This document shows, one piece after another, positions 12,699 to 18,545 of a stretch of DNA of 34,345 bases. The notes under the pieces are model-generated. The model saw nothing but the letters and a program-made list of their open reading frames with translations, searched no databases and was not told the DNA's origin. The position numbers and the translations under genes were made by a program. The stretch spans positions 1-34,345 of the IMG/VR virus record IMGVR_UViG_3300024520_000278; one strand, 5' to 3'. How positions within the stretch are numbered: the stretch's first letter is position 1; every line of letters starts with the position of its first letter. Source of the DNA: a virus.

Positions 12699-13967
12699 AT
12701 GAACACATCAGAAGCCACATTACTAGCAACAATCATCCAAGGCGGATCTACTGGCGTAGGCGGGCAGCTGCTCAGCGAATCCGAGGAACTGGGCGTCACC
12801 CCAGAATGTTTCACAAGCAACATCTGCCAAGACGTCTGGGAGATCATTAACAAGATTGACCGCAGTGGTCGCCAGATTGACGAACAGGACGTTTTGACCG
12901 ACATCCAGATCACTGGCAAGAGCGCAGCAGACTTCATGGCTCTTATGGATCACGCCAAGACATCCCTGCACCTCTCCACTTACGCGACTAAGGTTCTGGA
13001 GCAATACAAACTTCGTATGCTCAACAGAATGTCCCGCGAAGTTCAAGAGAAGACAGCCAACGGCGAAGAAGCCTCCGAGATTATGATCGGAATCGACCAA
13101 ACCACCAAGAAGCTCTCCGAGACTGGAGCAAAGCAAAAGCCAATCTCAGAAGCCATTGATTCGTTTGTCGCTGACTTCTTTGGAGACTTCGACAAGACCG
13201 CATACGTTCCGACAGGCATCAAAGCCTATGACTCTTCGCTTAATCGCGGCGGGTTCGGTCCGAGTCAATTGTGCGTCTTTGCTGCACGTCCAGGTTGTGG
13301 AAAGTCCGCAATGGCACTGAACATTGTGCATAGGGCGGCAAAGAAGGGTCTTCCAATCGGCATGTTTTCGCTTGAGATGGGTTCAGAGGAGCTTATGGGG
13401 CGAATGGTGAGCATGGAGTCTGGAGTTGACTGGGAACGCGCTAGAGACGGCGTAGCGTCCAAGGAACAGAACGATTCGATCAAGAAAGCTATTGCCGCGG
13501 TCAAGAAGTGGCCGATACAGCTTTGCGACGATGCCTTCAACCTACCGCTAATTCTATCGATCGCCCGCAACTGGAAGCGCAAGCATGACGTCAAAGCAAT
13601 CATCATTGACTACTGCCAGCTTATCCGAGCCAACCCCAAGCTCCCTCGAGAGCAGCAGGTGGCAGAGATCAGCCGAGAGTGCAAGTTGCTTGCAAAGTCT
13701 CTCAAAGTTCCCGTAATCCTACTGGCTCAAATTAACCGAGAATCAGAGAAGGAGAACCGAGAGCCGAGAATGTCAGACCTCCGAGAGTCTGGTGCGCTGG
13801 AGCAGGACGCAGACTCAATTACGTTCCTGTTCCAGAAGTCAGACGATGACAAAACTGGACCGATGGTTCGGTGGGTTCGACCAAAGCAACGCGGTGGCAC
13901 TGGCTACGACGCAGGCAAGCTTGGCTTTATTCGCCAAACAGGTGCAATGATTGACTTCCAAGGATAA
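12699..13967 (+). CDS. dnaB: DnaB-type replicative helicase
   Basis: This 422-residue protein is a hexameric replicative helicase by motif. The N-terminal domain (1-140) is a short DnaB-N-like helical bundle. The RecA-type core has the P-loop AARPGCGKSA (about 195-204), a 'GMFSLEMGSEELMGRMVSM' motif near 221-239, the Walker B strand IIIDYCQLI (301-309), the QINRE segment (344-348) and 'LRESGALEQDAD' (361-372). It ends near FIRQTGAMIDF. The ATG at 12699 is chosen over an upstream frame overlapping the initiator gene. Together with the initiator it should load host or phage primase and polymerase at the origin; no primase or polymerase is seen. Confidence 0.93.
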   Translation: MNTSEATLLATIIQGGSTGVGGQLLSESEELGVTPECFTSNICQDVWEIINKIDRSGRQIDEQDVLTDIQITGKSAADFMALMDHAKTSLHLSTYATKVLEQYKLRMLNRMSREVQEKTANGEEASEIMIGIDQTTKKLSETGAKQKPISEAIDSFVADFFGDFDKTAYVPTGIKAYDSSLNRGGFGPSQLCVFAARPGCGKSAMALNIVHRAAKKGLPIGMFSLEMGSEELMGRMVSMESGVDWERARDGVASKEQNDSIKKAIAAVKKWPIQLCDDAFNLPLILSIARNWKRKHDVKAIIIDYCQLIRANPKLPREQQVAEISRECKLLAKSLKVPVILLAQINRESEKENREPRMSDLRESGALEQDADSITFLFQKSDDDKTGPMVRWVRPKQRGGTGYDAGKLGFIRQTGAMIDFQG

Positions 13968-14185
13968 TGAAAATACAAAAACTAAACGAATACCAGTATC
14001 TCGTGACGGGGGATGGCAGTGGCACTTACGAAGTTGACCTTATGGCTAATGGTCGTAAGGGCAGCTGCACCTGCAAGCACTTCACCATGAGAATCAATCC
14101 TCAGTGGAGGCGCGGAAATCCCGCCGAACCCTGCAAGCACATCCTAGTCACCCTCGGAAATGTCGTGTGGAATAAGATCAACTAA
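13967..14185 (+). CDS. Small SWIM-type zinc-finger protein
   Basis: This 72-residue protein overlaps the helicase stop by one base (TAATG). It contains 'GSCTCKHFTM' followed after 18 residues by 'CKHIL', giving the SWIM pattern CxC...CxH, with Cys at about 34 and 36 and Cys and His at about 56 and 58. SWIM domains bind zinc and often nucleic acid or protein partners. It follows the helicase gene, so an accessory role in replication or recombination is plausible. The family call is from motif only. Confidence 0.7.
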   Translation: MKIQKLNEYQYLVTGDGSGTYEVDLMANGRKGSCTCKHFTMRINPQWRRGNPAEPCKHILVTLGNVVWNKIN

Positions 14186-14189
14186 ACCC

Positions 14190-14217
14190 TTGACAAAACA
14201 AAAACAAACCATAGAAA
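14190..14217 (+). promoter_or_regulatory. Sigma70-type promoter with leaderless geometry
   Basis: TTGACA at 14190-14195 and TAGAAA at 14212-14217 are separated by 16 bp. The expected start point, 7 bases after the -10 box, is 14224, one base before the ATG at 14225. The -35 box starts just after the preceding stop. The -10 box is less perfect than at 3185 or 10591. Confidence 0.65.
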
Positions 14218-14224
14218 TAAGACC

Positions 14225-14503
14225 ATGAAATACACAAAACAACTCACTAAAATATCTGAAGAACTTGAAGATTACAACGCGCCAGAGTTTGACGACTCAA
14301 CCCTTGAGGGTCTTGTGCTAGACCTTGAAGCTATCAACGAAGAGTTTGATGACAGCACCTCGGACGCAGACTTTGCTCTGTACGACGAGTGCCACGTCAA
14401 GGTTGCCGTAGCTGAAAGATTCTTTGAGGACGTCTACGCACAGGAAGAGCGAGACCAGCGCATCGACGAGGCTCGCTACGAATCATACCGACACCTTCAG
14501 TAA
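14225..14503 (+). CDS. Small acidic hypothetical protein
   Basis: This 92-residue protein is rich in Asp and Glu (YNAPEFDDSTLEGLVLDLEAINEEFDDSTSD) and mainly helical. Such strong acidity is common in small phage DNA mimics and host-enzyme inhibitors, but no family is recognised and this is only a composition-based guess. It is the first gene of a promoter with leaderless geometry. Confidence 0.65.
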   Translation: MKYTKQLTKISEELEDYNAPEFDDSTLEGLVLDLEAINEEFDDSTSDADFALYDECHVKVAVAERFFEDVYAQEERDQRIDEARYESYRHLQ

Positions 14504-14570
14504 TCGCGGGGCGGCGGGGACATCTTTCAGCTCAACTTAATTCAACTCAACTAAAATCAACCAACATATC

Positions 14571-14738
14571 ATGCAAGACATCACGGAACAGCTAAAGATG
14601 GCACGCGTATTAATTCGCAACACCATCGGCTCTCACCAAGGGACGCCAGAATCAGCCGCTCGGTACGCAATCAGACAGTTAGACTTGCCCGCCGACGTTA
14701 AACACTCTCTCATCCAATACGCAACAGAACTAAAATAA
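14571..14738 (+). CDS. Small hypothetical protein
   Basis: This 55-residue protein starts at ATG 14571 in a CCAACATATCATG context and reads MQDITEQLKMARVLIRN and onward to ATELK. It has a helical pattern and ends 7 bases before the next gene. It has a C/A-rich leader like other early genes. Unknown function. Confidence 0.55.
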   Translation: MQDITEQLKMARVLIRNTIGSHQGTPESAARYAIRQLDLPADVKHSLIQYATELK

Positions 14739-14745
14739 AGAAACT

Positions 14746-14949
14746 ATGAAAGCACTATTCAAACCATCCGAACACACACTCCTCACTCGCGGTCTCAACA
14801 GCATGGCAAGAGCCTGCGAGGCACAAGAGAAGCTAATTGAAGTAATCAAAGCAGATCTTGCAGCCTCCCAGTTGCGCTGCGAAGAGCTAATTGCCCGCAA
14901 TGCACAGCTAGAGGAGCGCCACAACCTGAATCGGGGCGAAGTTGAGTAG
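14746..14949 (+). CDS. Small coiled-coil protein
   Basis: This 67-residue protein has a helical C-terminal half (QEKLIEVIKADLAASQLRC, then EELIARNAQLEERHN) with heptad spacing, predicting a coiled coil. It begins MKALFKPSEHTLLTRGLN. No known family. Confidence 0.6.
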   Translation: MKALFKPSEHTLLTRGLNSMARACEAQEKLIEVIKADLAASQLRCEELIARNAQLEERHNLNRGEVE

Positions 14950-14980
14950 ACACTATATTAATTAAAATACTGGACAATAA

Positions 14981-15005
14981 AGCCCGACAGGGCGCACACA
15001 TTATG
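14981..15005 (+). repeat. Leader repeat with GCCC-loop-GGGC stem, copy 1
   Basis: The sequence AGCCCGACAGGGCGCACACA runs into TTATG at 15003. GCCC and GGGC form a small stem with a 4-base loop, placed 9 bases before the start codon. It recurs at 15154-15178 and in part at 15424-15441. Confidence 0.65.
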
Positions 15006-15179
15006 AAACCACTAAGCAAAACACTAAAAGTATCATACATCGACTGGCAAGATGACGAAGGAAACTGCGGCACAAGCTACGCAATCATCCTTGAAGCTGA
15101 ATCAGAGGAGGAAGCTGAGGTCGAGCTTTCTGCTCTAACAAACAACAACCAACAGCCCGATAGGGCGCACACACTATGA
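15003..15179 (+). CDS. Small hypothetical protein
   Basis: This 58-residue protein begins MKPLSKTLKVSYIDWQDDEG; its C-terminal codons (QQPDRAHTL) are read from the second leader repeat. Its stop overlaps the next start (ATGA), so the leader and the end of this gene are the same sequence. The central segment is acidic (EAESEEEAEVELS). Unknown function. Confidence 0.55.
   Translation: MKPLSKTLKVSYIDWQDDEGNCGTSYAIILEAESEEEAEVELSALTNNNQQPDRAHTL
15154..15178 (+). repeat. Leader repeat with GCCC-loop-GGGC stem, copy 2
   Basis: AGCCCGATAGGGCGCACACA followed by CTATG differs from copy 1 at only two positions. One change is in the loop. It lies inside the end of the gene 15003-15179. Confidence 0.65.
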
Positions 15180-15403
15180 AATCACTACCAATAAAAGTAA
15201 GCATCAAGTCAGCTAGCCCTGGCTGGAATCCAATCTTCAATAGCGTCCAAGTCGGACCCGAGGACGATGCCGCTGGCTCTTTCCTGACCATATGCGGGAA
15301 TGACGAGCAAAACAACAGTGCTAAAATCGCCCTCGATTGGGAGGAGTGGGACGAGCTCGTAAAAGTTGTTCGTAAATATCGCAACGATTGGGATTGGAAA
15401 TAA
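15176..15403 (+). CDS. Small hypothetical protein
   Basis: This 75-residue protein begins MKSLPIKVSIKSASPGWNPI and ends VRKYRNDWDWK. It has a beta-rich pattern with Trp-rich ends (EWDELVKVVRKYRNDWDW). The start overlaps the previous stop by ATGA. Not recognised. Confidence 0.65.
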   Translation: MKSLPIKVSIKSASPGWNPIFNSVQVGPEDDAAGSFLTICGNDEQNNSAKIALDWEEWDELVKVVRKYRNDWDWK

Positions 15404-15423
15404 TTATCAAATAAAACCAATAT

Positions 15424-15441
15424 CCCAGTAGGGCGCACATA
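15424..15441 (+). repeat. Partial leader repeat, copy 3
   Basis: CCCAGTAGGGCGCACAT keeps the stem (CCC/GGG) with a different loop. Unlike the other two copies it is not directly before a start codon and instead precedes a promoter at 15456. Confidence 0.5.
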
Positions 15442-15455
15442 CGATAGAATAACCC

Positions 15456-15484
15456 TTGACTTATCGATCTAAACCTGCTATGCT
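15456..15484 (+). promoter_or_regulatory. Sigma70-type promoter of the PEP-CTERM cluster
   Basis: TTGACT at 15456-15461 and TATGCT at 15479-15484 are exactly 17 bp apart. The expected start near 15491 gives a leader of about 26 bases that opens with ACACCAACCAC and ends at the ATG 15517. This is a C/A-rich leader, unlike the leaderless starts at 3197 and 10604. Confidence 0.75.
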
Positions 15485-15516
15485 CACCAAACACCAACCA
15501 CAAAACACTAAAAAAT

Positions 15517-15717
15517 ATGATATATCCCAAAGGAACAACACTTAAAGGTCTCGGTCTCAAATTAACACTGGAAGATACGGAGCTAACGACGCCACCAGGA
15601 AGTTGCGCAGGCGACGAGTTTCTATATCACTGGAGGACGAGTGATGACCGCTCGCACCTAACAACTCACGTAGAACTTGCCTCACTGCTTGCAGACGGAG
15701 CGACACTTAATTACTAA
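15517..15717 (+). CDS. Small hypothetical protein upstream of PEP-CTERM gene
   Basis: This 66-residue protein begins MIYPKGTTLKGLGLKLTLED and has a single cysteine (PPGSCAGDEF). It is the first gene of the promoter at 15456 and is 7 bases from the PEP-CTERM gene. No signal peptide or membrane segment is seen. Function unknown. Confidence 0.6.
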   Translation: MIYPKGTTLKGLGLKLTLEDTELTTPPGSCAGDEFLYHWRTSDDRSHLTTHVELASLLADGATLNY

Positions 15718-15724
15718 AAACCAC

Positions 15725-16219
15725 ATGATGAATAAACTAACACTACTGGCACTGGTTGCCTTCTCAAGCGTGGCATCTGCCTCTGTCTTCAACGTTAATT
15801 CGGGCGTCTTAGCTAACACTCCAGACGTAGCCTTCAACGGCGGATCTTCAATGGTTCGCTTCAGTGACGGCAACTTCTTCCGCATGAAGGGTTTCGGTGA
15901 TCGCGTTGAGATGCAAAGCTTATCTACCATGGATTGGTCATTTGACGTCAAGGTCATCTACCCAAACATGCTACCGCTCGCAGACCTCTACAACATCGAG
16001 AAAAGCGACATCAAGACAATCGTGGCAACGGCTCGCCACAGTAACATGCAGGAATACAACGTGGGGGTCATTAAGTATATCAAGAGCGGGAAGCTGAGGT
16101 TAAGGGTGGTGTCGGCGCACATCATACCAGAGCCAGAAACCTTCTCGTTAATAGCGGGTCTACTAGCCCTTTCCTTCATCGCAATCAAGCGACGCAACAT
16201 AAACCAGAACCAACCATGA
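15725..16219 (+). CDS. Secreted PEP-CTERM domain protein
   Basis: This 164-residue protein has two hallmark sorting signals. An N-terminal signal peptide (MMNKLTLLALVAFSSVASA, likely cleaved after ASA near residue 19-20) directs export. The C-terminus carries PEP at 135-137, a hydrophobic helix (about residues 140-154) and the basic cluster KRR at 155-157, then a short polar tail. In known bacteria such PEP-CTERM proteins are processed by an exosortase (EpsH/XrtA type) and linked to extracellular polysaccharide or surface. The mature region of about 115 residues (SVFNVNSGVLANTPD onward) is not recognised. A start at 15728 is also possible. It overlaps the next gene by ATGA. Presence in a phage is unusual; anchoring presumably uses the host exosortase. 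Confidence 0.85.
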   Translation: MMNKLTLLALVAFSSVASASVFNVNSGVLANTPDVAFNGGSSMVRFSDGNFFRMKGFGDRVEMQSLSTMDWSFDVKVIYPNMLPLADLYNIEKSDIKTIVATARHSNMQEYNVGVIKYIKSGKLRLRVVSAHIIPEPETFSLIAGLLALSFIAIKRRNINQNQP

Positions 16220-16410
16220 GAAACACAATACTAATCACCTACATCCTAATATCATCAGCATCCATCTGGCTATTAGATAACTCACTGCGAGATGCCCAAA
16301 GCAACATAGACATACTTGCCGAATCAATTACCAGCCACGATTCCGTCCTGCGGAATCACAAGTCAGCTATACAAATCATCTTGGAGTCAATCCGAGGACT
16401 ATACACCTAA
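16216..16410 (+). CDS. Small membrane-anchored coiled-coil protein
   Basis: This 64-residue protein has an N-terminal hydrophobic segment (ILITYILISSASIWLL, residues 5-20) followed by a helical, hydrophilic region (about 25-60) with leucine/isoleucine heptad spacing. It resembles a signal-anchored membrane protein with a periplasmic coiled coil. It overlaps the PEP-CTERM gene by ATGA, so the two are co-translated and may work together at the envelope. It could also be a spanin-like or immunity-type protein; no motif decides. Confidence 0.65.
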   Translation: MRNTILITYILISSASIWLLDNSLRDAQSNIDILAESITSHDSVLRNHKSAIQIILESIRGLYT

Positions 16411-16445
16411 CACAAGCCAACAAAAAACAAACCACATCAAAAATT

Positions 16446-17129
16446 ATGAAAAAACCAAAACCAGTTCTAGTTATCGGCGACACTCACGCTCCAGCAATGC
16501 TCGACGGATACATTCCGTTTCTCAAGAAGATCTACAAGAAGCACAACTGCGCTCGCGTCGTGCATATCGGAGACTTAGTAGATTGGAACTCGATCTCCTT
16601 CCACGAGAAAGATCCGTCAATGCCTTCTCCAGTTGAAGAGTTTAAGCGTGCGTTTAAGCAGGTTCAGAAGCTCCACAAGGCGTTCCCGAAGGTTGACTAT
16701 ATGACAGGCAACCATAGCTCCCTCCCAGCCCGTAAAGCCCGCATGATTGGCTTGCCCGATGATGTGATGAAGAGCTTTAAGGATCTCTGGAAGCTTGAGG
16801 GCTGGACAATCCACCCTCGCTACGCCGATCTTGTGATTGACAACGTGGTTTACCGCCACGGCGACAAAGGCAAAGGTGGGGCAATGTCAGCTCACAAAAA
16901 CGCCATCTCCGAGTTCAAGTCGGTTGTCCAAGGTCACCTACACGCACAGGCTGGTGTAGTTTACCACGCCAACCAGAATGACTGCATCTTCGGCATGCAG
17001 GTGGGTTGCGGGGTTGACCACAACGATCCAGCAATGGCGTATGGCAAGGTCTACAGCAATAAGCCAATCGTTGGCTGCGGGGTTGTCTACAGTAGCAAGC
17101 TCGCTCACTTCGAGCCAATGTTCCTGTAG
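16446..17129 (+). CDS. Calcineurin-type metallophosphoesterase
   Basis: This 227-residue protein has the full set of metallophosphoesterase motifs: GDTH (11-14), GDLVD (42-46), GNH (88-90), RHGD with His 138, and GHLH (163-166). These bind two metals for hydrolysis of phosphoesters. Substrates in the family range from phosphoproteins to nucleic acids and nucleotides; the sequence does not tell which. The C-terminus ends EPMFL and shares a 22-bp DNA repeat with the next gene. It starts after AAAAATTATG. In phages, such enzymes may act in signalling or in DNA/RNA end processing. Confidence 0.88.
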   Translation: MKKPKPVLVIGDTHAPAMLDGYIPFLKKIYKKHNCARVVHIGDLVDWNSISFHEKDPSMPSPVEEFKRAFKQVQKLHKAFPKVDYMTGNHSSLPARKARMIGLPDDVMKSFKDLWKLEGWTIHPRYADLVIDNVVYRHGDKGKGGAMSAHKNAISEFKSVVQGHLHAQAGVVYHANQNDCIFGMQVGCGVDHNDPAMAYGKVYSNKPIVGCGVVYSSKLAHFEPMFL

Positions 17130-17134
17130 TCACC
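17113..17134 (+). repeat. 22-bp direct repeat, copy 1
   Basis: This segment covers the last codons (PMFL and stop) of the phosphoesterase gene and 5 bases after. An identical 22-bp copy ends the next gene at 17960-17981. The following 13 bases are still 9/13 identical. Confidence 0.85.
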
Positions 17135-17144
17135 AAAACGAAGT

Positions 17145-17164
17145 GCCCCCTGTAAAAAGGGGGC
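17145..17164 (+). other. Hairpin after the phosphoesterase gene
   Basis: A perfect 6-bp stem GCCCCC / GGGGGC with an 8-base loop lies 10 bp after the 22-bp repeat. It has no T tract, so it may be an mRNA 3' stabiliser or a weak terminator. Confidence 0.65.
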
Positions 17165-17199
17165 TGATCAAAAAAAAGACCTATACAACCAAAATTAAT

Positions 17200-17976
17200 A
17201 TGAAACTAATACACGGAGACTGCATTGAGGAGATGGTAAAGATGGACGAAAACAGCGTTGATCTAACCGTAACATCGCCACCATACGACAACCTACGAAC
17301 CTATGAAGGTTCTTTACAATGGAACGAGGGCATCTGGAAACAAGTGCTAGAGGGACTATATCGAATCACTAAAGAGGGTGGCGTGGTAGTCTGGGTTGTC
17401 GGAGACGCTACAATCAAGGGCAGCGAGACTGGGACATCATTCAAGCAGGCGTTGTATGCTATGGAGTGTGGCTTTCGGCTGCATGACACTATGACCTACC
17501 AGAAACATAACTTCTCCAATCCATCATCCAACAGGTATCATCAAATATCTGAATATATGTTCGTTTTCAGCAAAGGGAAGCCGAAGTCGTTTAACCCGAT
17601 AAAGGATAGACCAAACGTATGCGCTGGACAGGTAGGTAGCTGGGGAAAGAATACTACCCGAAATTCAGACGGCAGTATGTCCGAGCGAGCGAAGGGTAAG
17701 GTTAATACCGAGTTTGGAATGCGATATAACATCTGGCGCATGAAAACCGAGATGAATCCACTTCACCCAGCGGCATTCTCGGAGCAACTAGCACACGACC
17801 ATATCATCTCATGGAGCAATGAGGGCGACACCGTATTTGACCCCTTCTTAGGATCTGGAACAACAGGCAAGGTGGCAGTTCAACTTAATCGTAACTTTAT
17901 CGGCATCGAGAAGGTAGAGAAATACTACGACATCGCAAAGGAGCGAATCGGCAAAGTTCAGCCAATGTTCCTGTAG
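17200..17976 (+). CDS. Second site-specific DNA methyltransferase (SPPY type)
   Basis: This 258-residue protein begins MKLIHGDCIEEMVK. The catalytic motif SPPY is at 26-29 and the cofactor motif DPFLGSGTTG is near 214-223, again the permuted beta order. SPPY is usual for N4-cytosine methyltransferases but also seen in some N6-adenine enzymes. It is shorter than the first methyltransferase and has only weak similarity to it beyond the common motifs. The gene, with its 3' tail, lies between the 22-bp direct repeats at 17113 and 17960, so it may be an inserted cassette. No restriction partner is visible. The ATG at 17200 is chosen over an upstream frame overlapping the phosphoesterase gene. Confidence 0.9.
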   Translation: MKLIHGDCIEEMVKMDENSVDLTVTSPPYDNLRTYEGSLQWNEGIWKQVLEGLYRITKEGGVVVWVVGDATIKGSETGTSFKQALYAMECGFRLHDTMTYQKHNFSNPSSNRYHQISEYMFVFSKGKPKSFNPIKDRPNVCAGQVGSWGKNTTRNSDGSMSERAKGKVNTEFGMRYNIWRMKTEMNPLHPAAFSEQLAHDHIISWSNEGDTVFDPFLGSGTTGKVAVQLNRNFIGIEKVEKYYDIAKERIGKVQPMFL

Positions 17977-17981
17977 TCACC
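17960..17981 (+). repeat. 22-bp direct repeat, copy 2
   Basis: Identical to 17113-17134. It covers the end of the methyltransferase gene (PMFL and stop). The two copies are 847 bp apart start to start and flank the methyltransferase gene. Confidence 0.85.
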
Positions 17982-17990
17982 CAGATGAAG

Positions 17991-18023
17991 CGCCAACTGT
18001 CAGAAATACCTTGACAGTTGGCG
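17991..18023 (+). other. Perfect 12-bp hairpin after the methyltransferase gene
   Basis: Arms CGCCAACTGTCA and TGACAGTTGGCG with a 9-base loop form a perfect 12-bp stem. It lies at the same distance behind the repeat as the hairpin at 17145 but has different arms. TTGACA in the right arm with TATAAG at 18032-18037 could be a weak promoter (15-bp spacer). Confidence 0.75.
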
Positions 18024-18064
18024 GGAAGCAGTATAAGTTAGCAAATTAACACCAAATACCAATT

Positions 18065-18286
18065 ATGAAAATCACAATAAGCGACGAAAACCTTACAGTA
18101 AGCATCGACAATCACGAGGATGGCGTAACAGCCACAGACGCTCGGGAGCTATGCGTATCAGCCCTGCTAGCTATGACGTATCACCCAAATACAATAGCAA
18201 GAGTATTCCCTAGCGATGACGATATCGACGATATTGTTCGGACGGAACTCAAAGCCGCACTAAAAGACACCGCCGACAGCATTTAG
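18065..18286 (+). CDS. Small hypothetical protein, last early gene
   Basis: This 73-residue acidic protein begins MKITISDENLTVSIDNHED and ends LKAALKDTADSI. It is the last plus-strand gene before the convergent terminators. The start is in a CAATTATG context after a C/A-rich leader. Unknown function. Confidence 0.65.
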   Translation: MKITISDENLTVSIDNHEDGVTATDARELCVSALLAMTYHPNTIARVFPSDDDIDDIVRTELKAALKDTADSI

Positions 18287-18317
18287 ATTTGTTTCATAGT
18301 AGTCGTGGTTGACGTTG

Positions 18318-18350
18318 AAACCCTCAGCTCTTAGGAGTTGGGGGTTTTTT
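18318..18350 (+). terminator. Terminator closing the early region
   Basis: AAACCCTCAGCTC pairs with GAGTTGGGGGTTT (two G-T pairs) around a TTAG loop and is followed by TTT. It ends rightward transcription. The TTTTTTCGTGC at its end is also seen behind the terminator at 4897. Confidence 0.85.
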
Positions 18351-18501
18351 CGTGCCTAGATCCAAGGATTGAGTGAACAGTGGCATCACTACGGGCTTCT
18401 ATTGCGCCTAGAAGGGCTTTGAAATACTCGCGAGTATCAAGTGTCCAGTTTATCGCAAAAAAGCCTTGTAGGGCATATAAAACTACACAAAGAAGCCACA
18501 C
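18331..18501 (-). CDS. Possible GTG-started small membrane protein
   Basis: An uninterrupted minus-strand frame of 56 codons begins GTG TGG and reads as a hydrophobic start (WLLCVVLYALQGFFAINW) then a charged helix (TLDTREYFKALLGAIEARS). It looks like a real small membrane protein. The start codon lies in the stem of the terminator at 18490-18530 and its stop lies in the loop of the terminator at 18318-18350. No ATG start is available. Weak call. Confidence 0.35.
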   Translation of the reverse strand: MWLLCVVLYALQGFFAINWTLDTREYFKALLGAIEARSDATVHSILGSRHEKTPNS

Positions 18502-18530
18502 AACTTATCGTCGTGTGGCTTTCTTGTTTA
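18490..18530. terminator. Bidirectional terminator between convergent blocks
   Basis: AAGAAGCCACAC pairs with GTGTGGCTTTCTT (one bulge) around an 11-base loop. On the plus strand it runs into TTCTTGTTTATT, and on the minus strand into CTTCTTTG. It ends leftward late transcription from the gene at 18546 and backs up the early terminator. Confidence 0.75.
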
Positions 18531-18545
18531 TTAATTTAATTTAGG

